Source: Streptomyces katrae (GTDB taxonomy: Bacteria > Actinomycetota > Actinomycetes > Streptomycetales > Streptomycetaceae). Taken from it: a stretch of DNA of 64,000 bases. Under the pieces are notes generated by a model. That model worked only from the letters and a program-made list of their open reading frames with translations, ran no database searches and was not told the DNA's origin. This document shows positions 58,613-64,000 of the stretch, in pieces. Position 1 is the first letter of the stretch, and each line of letters opens with the position of its first letter. Location of the stretch: assembly GCF_002028425.1 (NCBI RefSeq), contig NZ_CP020042.1, positions 1,054,001-1,118,000 on the forward strand, given 5' to 3'. The position numbers and the translations under genes are program-made.

Positions 58613-58650
58613 TGGTACCAGAGTCTGCTTATCCTGGTACTCGCAGTACC
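58613..58650. promoter_or_regulatory. Probable MmyB-type operators between exporter and regulator
   Basis: Two related sites: TGGTACCA (58613-58620, palindromic) and GGTAC-N5-GTACC (58636-58650). The second is 35 bases upstream of the regulator start. Both share CTGGTAC and lie in the divergent promoter. Confidence 0.65.
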
Positions 58651-58685
58651 TGGAAGCCGGCTGCGCGATGCGGCACGCTGGACCC

Positions 58686-59543
58686 ATGACCACTGTGGCC
58701 CCCCAGAGCGACCTGCGCCGGCACGAGCTGGCCGACTTCCTGCGCAGCCGCCGCGAGCGGATCACCCCCGAGCAGGTGGGGCTGGTCCGCGGCCGCCGCA
58801 GGCGCACGCCCGGGCTGCGCCGCGAGGAGGTCGCCCAGCTCTCCGCCGTGGGCGTCACCTGGTACACCTGGCTGGAGCAGGCCCGCGAGATCCAGGTGTC
58901 CCCGCAGGTCCTGGACGCTCTGGCGCGCGCCCTGCTGCTGGACTCCACCGAGCGGGCACACCTGTTCGCCCTGGCGGACAGCACCGACCCGGCGCCGGAC
59001 ACCCGGTGCCCGAGCGTGACCCCGGCGCTGCGGGCCATGCTCGACCAGCTGGACCCGATCCCGGCGTGCGTGCAGAACAGCCGCTACGACATCCTCGCCT
59101 ACAACGCCACCTACGCCCGGCTCCTGTGCGACCTGGACCGGCTCCCGCGCGAGGACCGCAACTGCCTGTGGCTGGCCTTCACCAACCCCGAGTGGCGTGC
59201 CTCGCTGGCCGACATGCCGGACGTGAACCGGATGCTGGCCGCCAAGTTCCGCGCCTCGATGGCCGGCCACCTGGCCGAACCGGCCTGGAAGGCCCTGCTG
59301 GCCCGGCTGGAGGCGGCCTCGCCGGAGTTCCGGGAGATCTGGGCGCGCCACGAGGTGGTCGGACTGGGCAGCAACAAGAAGTACATCCGCAACGCCCATG
59401 TGGGCCTGCTCCGGCTGGAACACACCAGCCTCTGGCTGGGCCCGGCGGCCGGCCCCCGCCTGACGACCTTCGTCCCGCTGGACGAGGAGACCCGGCTCCG
59501 GCTGGCGCAGCTGCGCTCCCTGTCGTCGCCGGCCGCGGCCTGA
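58686..59543 (+). CDS. MmyB-like helix-turn-helix regulator
   Basis: A 285-residue regulator starting at ATG 58686. The N-terminal XRE-type domain is HELADFLRSRRERITPEQVGLVRGRRRRTPGLRREEVAQLSAVGVTWYTWLEQAREIQVSPQVLDALARAL, the hallmark of this actinobacterial family; the C-terminal MmyB/PAS-like domain (SRYDILAYNATYARLLCDLDRL, LGSNKKYIRNAHVGLLRLEHTSLWL) probably binds a fatty acid or other small ligand. Neighbouring dehydrogenases or exporters are the usual targets, here the divergent MFS gene. Confidence 0.93.
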   Translation: MTTVAPQSDLRRHELADFLRSRRERITPEQVGLVRGRRRRTPGLRREEVAQLSAVGVTWYTWLEQAREIQVSPQVLDALARALLLDSTERAHLFALADSTDPAPDTRCPSVTPALRAMLDQLDPIPACVQNSRYDILAYNATYARLLCDLDRLPREDRNCLWLAFTNPEWRASLADMPDVNRMLAAKFRASMAGHLAEPAWKALLARLEAASPEFREIWARHEVVGLGSNKKYIRNAHVGLLRLEHTSLWLGPAAGPRLTTFVPLDEETRLRLAQLRSLSSPAAA

Positions 59544-59589
59544 GCTCCCTGGGGGGAAGATCCCGCACCCCCCGCGAGTTGGTAGAACC

Positions 59590-60675
59590 GTGAACGAAAT
59601 GGTGCGGGACGCGGTGGACGTGGACGTGGTGGTCGTCGGGGCCGGGCAGGCCGGGCTGTCCAGTGCCCACCACCTGGCCCGGGCCGGGATCGGGCACGTG
59701 GTGCTCGACCACTCCCCGCGGCCGGGCGGGGCCTGGCAGTTCCGGTGGCCCTCGCTCACCTACGGCAAGGTGCACGGGATGCACGCGCTGCCCGGCATGG
59801 AGCTCACGGGTGCCGATCCGCTGCGCCCCTCCTCCGAGGTGATCGGGGAGTACTTCGCGGCCTACGAGGAGCGGTTCGGGCTGCGCGTGCGGCGGCCCGT
59901 GGACGTGAAGGCCGTGCGCGAGGGCGGCGGCGGGCGGCTGCTGGTGGAGTCGGCGTCCGGGAACTGGTCGGCGCGGGCGCTGGTCAACGCCACCGGGACC
60001 TGGGACCGGCCGTTCTGGCCGCGCTACCCGGGCCAGGAGCTGTTCCGGGGGCGGCAGCTGCACACCGCGAACTACCCGGGGCCGCAGGAGTTCGCCGGGG
60101 CCCGGGTGATCGTGGTCGGCGGGGGCACGTCGGCGGTGCAGCACCTGCTGGAGGTCTCCGAGGTGGCGGCGGAGACCACCTGGGTGACCCGCAGGCCCCC
60201 GGTGTTCCGCGACGGCGGGTTCGGGGAGGCCGAGGGCCGGGCGGCGGTGGCGCTGGTGGAGCAGCGGGTGCGCCGGGGACTGCCGCCGCAGAGCGTGGTC
60301 AGCGTGACCGGGCTGCCTCTGAACGAGGCCGTACGGGCCGGGCTGGACTCCGGGGTCCTGGACCGGCTGCCCGTCTTCGACCGCATCACCGCGTCCGGGG
60401 CCCTCTGGGCGGACGGGCGGCGGGTGGAGGCGGACGTGATCCTGTGGGCCACCGGCTTCCGGCCCGCCGTGGACCACCTGGCCCCGCTGGGGCTGCGCGA
60501 ACGGGGCGGCGGGATACGGCTCGACGGGACGAGGGCGGTGCGCGACGAGCGCGTCCACCTGGTCGGCTACGGCCCCTCGGCGTCGACCATCGGCGCCAAC
60601 CGGGCGGGCGGGGCCGCCGTCCGGGAGATCCGCCGTCTGCTGGCCCGGGGGCCGGCGGTGCCGGCCGTGCTGTGA
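59590..60675 (+). CDS. FMO-like NAD(P)-binding flavoprotein monooxygenase
   Basis: A 361-residue flavoprotein starting at GTG 59590. FAD-binding GAGQAGLSSAHHLA is at about 15-30, the NADPH-binding VIVVGGGTSAVQHLLE at about 172-187, and the linker ATGFRP-type motif WATGFRPAVDHL at about 287-298. The length is short for a classical FMO or Baeyer-Villiger enzyme and matches the small Streptomyces/CzcO-like group. It follows the MmyB gene by 46 bases and might be co-transcribed with it. Substrate unknown. Confidence 0.9.
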   Translation: MNEMVRDAVDVDVVVVGAGQAGLSSAHHLARAGIGHVVLDHSPRPGGAWQFRWPSLTYGKVHGMHALPGMELTGADPLRPSSEVIGEYFAAYEERFGLRVRRPVDVKAVREGGGGRLLVESASGNWSARALVNATGTWDRPFWPRYPGQELFRGRQLHTANYPGPQEFAGARVIVVGGGTSAVQHLLEVSEVAAETTWVTRRPPVFRDGGFGEAEGRAAVALVEQRVRRGLPPQSVVSVTGLPLNEAVRAGLDSGVLDRLPVFDRITASGALWADGRRVEADVILWATGFRPAVDHLAPLGLRERGGGIRLDGTRAVRDERVHLVGYGPSASTIGANRAGGAAVREIRRLLARGPAVPAVL

Positions 60676-60736
60676 CCACCCGGCGGCGGGCGCCGTCAGG
60701 CCCGGCGCGTCCCCCGGCTCGGGGCCGGGGCGCCTC

Positions 60737-61663
60737 CTATTTCACGGGGGCGGCCGGGGAGGCGGCCTTGGGCGGGGGGCCGGCCTGGGCGCGGGCCTGC
60801 TTCCCGGGTGCCGGGGCGGTGGGGGTGGCGGCCGCCGCCGCCCGGAGACGGTTGAACTCAGCCACGTGCTTGCGGTGTTCCTCGTAGGTGGCCGAGAAGC
60901 GGGTGTCGCCGGGCTTCACGGTGACGAAGAACAGCCAGTCCCCGGGGGTCGGCGCGACCGCCGCCGCCATCGCCTGGAGGCCGGGGCTGTCGATGGGCGT
61001 GGGCGGCAGGCCCTGGCGCTCGTAGGTGTTGAAGGGGTGGTCGATCCGGGTGTCGCCGGCCTTGGTGTCCACGGTGTTGCGGTTCAGGGCGTAGTTGAGG
61101 GTGGAGTCCATCTGGAGCGGCATCGACTTCGCGAGCCGGTTGTGGACCACCCGGGCGACCTTGCCCATGTCCGCCGGATTGTCGGCCTCGGCCTCGATGA
61201 TGCTGGCGAGGGTGGCCGTCTGGTACGGGGTCATGCCGTGGGCCCGGCCGCCGTCGGCGACCGCCTTGGTGGCGAGCTTCTGGTTCGCCGTCTGCACCAT
61301 GGTCGCGAGCAGGGCGCCCGGGGTGGACTTCGAGGTCACCGGGTACGTGGCCGGGAACAGGTAGCCCTCCGGGTTGCCGTGGGCCTCGGGGGGCAGGGGC
61401 AGTCCGGCCGTGGCGACGGAGGACGCGGTGGTCCCCGCGGGGAGGCGGAGCTCCTTGTCGATGGCCGCGTAGACCTGCGGGGCACGCCAGCCCTCGGGGA
61501 TCAGCAGGTGGCGCGGCTTCTCGGGGGTTTCCGTACGGGACAGCAGGGGGCCGAGGAACGTCACCCCGAGCCCGATTCCGAGCAGGGCGGTGAACAGGAG
61601 CAGCAGGCGGCCTCGGCGGGTGAGCCGGGAGCGGCGCTGCGGCGGCTGGTACGCATGAGGCAT
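60737..61663 (-). CDS. MltG-like endolytic transglycosylase
   Basis: A 308-residue inner-membrane protein starting at ATG 61663. A single membrane anchor (about 19-43, LLLLFTALLGIGLGVTFLGPLL) precedes the YceG/MltG domain with PEGYLFPATYPV, TLASIIEAEADNPADMGKVARVVHNRL (catalytic Glu in IIEAEA), LQMDSTLNYALN, FNTYERQGLPPTPI and SPGLQAMAAAVAP. The C-terminus is an Ala/Pro-rich tail. It cuts nascent glycan strands. It is shorter than the main MltG of streptomycetes and lacks the aroE/ruvX neighbourhood, so it is probably a second paralogue. Confidence 0.9.
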   Translation of the reverse strand: MPHAYQPPQRRSRLTRRGRLLLLFTALLGIGLGVTFLGPLLSRTETPEKPRHLLIPEGWRAPQVYAAIDKELRLPAGTTASSVATAGLPLPPEAHGNPEGYLFPATYPVTSKSTPGALLATMVQTANQKLATKAVADGGRAHGMTPYQTATLASIIEAEADNPADMGKVARVVHNRLAKSMPLQMDSTLNYALNRNTVDTKAGDTRIDHPFNTYERQGLPPTPIDSPGLQAMAAAVAPTPGDWLFFVTVKPGDTRFSATYEEHRKHVAEFNRLRAAAAATPTAPAPGKQARAQAGPPPKAASPAAPVK

Positions 61664-61725
61664 ACCGGCACGCTAGCGCTCATCTCATGAGGTTCCCGGC
61701 ATTCCACCCCGTTCCGGTCATACGA

Positions 61726-63621
<1,896 letters not shown>

Positions 63622-63658
63622 GGGCCTCCTTTCGCCGGGGACTCCACTGAGCCTAGCT

Positions 63659-63681
63659 CATTGTTACCTATGCTCACAATG
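63659..63681. promoter_or_regulatory. Probable MarR operator (CATTGT-N11-ACAATG)
   Basis: A perfect six-base-arm inverted repeat 38 bases from the exporter start and 28 from the MarR start. It covers the place expected for the -35 region of the MarR promoter (-10 TAGTGT at 63695-63700). Confidence 0.65.
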
Positions 63682-63708
63682 AATCCGGTCCTGCTAGTGT
63701 TTCCCAGT

Positions 63709-64000
63709 ATGAGCACCGGTTCCGAGACCGACACCCGCGATTCGACCGACGGCGTCCTCGCCGAGCAGCTGCTGCGCCTCACGCGCCGGCTCCACCGGAT
63801 CCAGAAGCGGTACATGGAGCCGCTCGGGATCACCCCGGCCCAGGGCCGGCTGCTGCGGATCGTGGCGCACTACGCGGACGGCGCACCGCCCCGAATGGCC
63901 GATCTGGCCACGCGCCTTGAGGTGGTGCCCCGTGCCGTGACGACCCTGGTCGACGCTCTGGAGGCGGCCGGCTGCGTGCGCCGCGCGCCCGACCCCGCGA
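63709..64000 (+). CDS. MarR family transcriptional regulator (partial, cut by window end)
   Basis: The first 97 residues of a MarR regulator starting at ATG 63709. TAGTGT at 63695-63700 is eight bases before the ATG, so it is probably leaderless. The winged helix begins at LGITPAQGRLLRIVAHYADGAPPRMADLATRLEVVPRAVTTLVDALEAAGCVRRAPDP, as expected for the family. The C-terminus lies beyond the window. It most likely represses itself and the divergent ABC exporter. Confidence 0.93.
   Translation, partial: MSTGSETDTRDSTDGVLAEQLLRLTRRLHRIQKRYMEPLGITPAQGRLLRIVAHYADGAPPRMADLATRLEVVPRAVTTLVDALEAAGCVRRAPDPA

Overview
The window is a 64 kb stretch of chromosome with very high GC content, GC-rich third codon positions, many GTG starts, several apparently leaderless genes and short, mostly monocistronic or divergent units. 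Gene content (electron transfer flavoprotein, FprA-type ferredoxin reductase, deazaflavin (F420)-type oxidoreductase, DUF5134/M56 pair, DUF6421 operon, a HVDL-type cysteine-containing leader peptide, MmyB/PadR/TetR/MarR regulators beside exporters and oxidoreductases) indicates a Streptomyces or very close relative. No rRNA, tRNA, CRISPR array, transposase or phage gene was seen.

Layout. 1-1357: three small minus-strand genes of a type VII secretion-associated kind, apparently decaying (one frameshifted, one looks chimeric), ending in an 8-bp tandem repeat. 1446-12703: a secreted spherulin-4-like protein, a divergent TetR/F420-type oxidoreductase pair with paired palindromes, a geranylgeranyl-reductase family flavoprotein, an M20 dipeptidase, an MBL hydrolase, a kinase-Nudix fusion, a LacI regulator and an HTH-WD40 protein. 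12733-18953: DUF6986 aldolase-like enzyme, etfBA, a flavin reductase preceded by a cysteine-containing leader peptide, thioredoxin, PlsC-like acyltransferase, and a CGNR regulator divergent from an MFS exporter. 20240-24232: transglutaminase-like protein and the coupled DUF6421-SDR-threonine aldolase operon. 24406-32445: LLM oxidoreductase/PadR pair, a GDPD-like protein lacking metal ligands, GNAT, DUF5134, M56 peptidase, TetR, LVIVD and DUF305 secreted proteins. 32500-36759: FprA, ArsR and its likely target Old Yellow Enzyme, and an Asp-box propeller. 37434-42309: a tightly coupled operon of three PLP enzymes of three different folds (one fused to a rhodanese) plus a methyltransferase, the best candidate here for an undescribed pathway. 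42340-52908: lipoprotein, uracil-DNA glycosylase, a CbiX-like protein without its usual histidines, lactonase, a bacterial nitric oxide synthase oxygenase, FUSC membrane protein, aromatic monooxygenase, UspA and an APC permease. 53023-64000: histidine phosphatase, DUF1275, photolyase, Lrp, HAD, MFS exporter/MmyB pair, FMO-like flavoprotein, MltG-like protein, and an ABC exporter divergent from a MarR gene cut by the window end.

How the parts work together. Most units are local regulator-target pairs: TetR/oxidoreductase, PadR/LLM, ArsR/OYE, CGNR/MFS, MmyB/MFS and MarR/ABC each have an inverted repeat in the shared or adjacent promoter region. Redox enzymes dominate, without forming one obvious pathway. 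A recurrent oddity is short tandem repeats that abut or run into stop codons (1-68, 2592-2689, 4013-4075, 8011-8153, 18313-18354).
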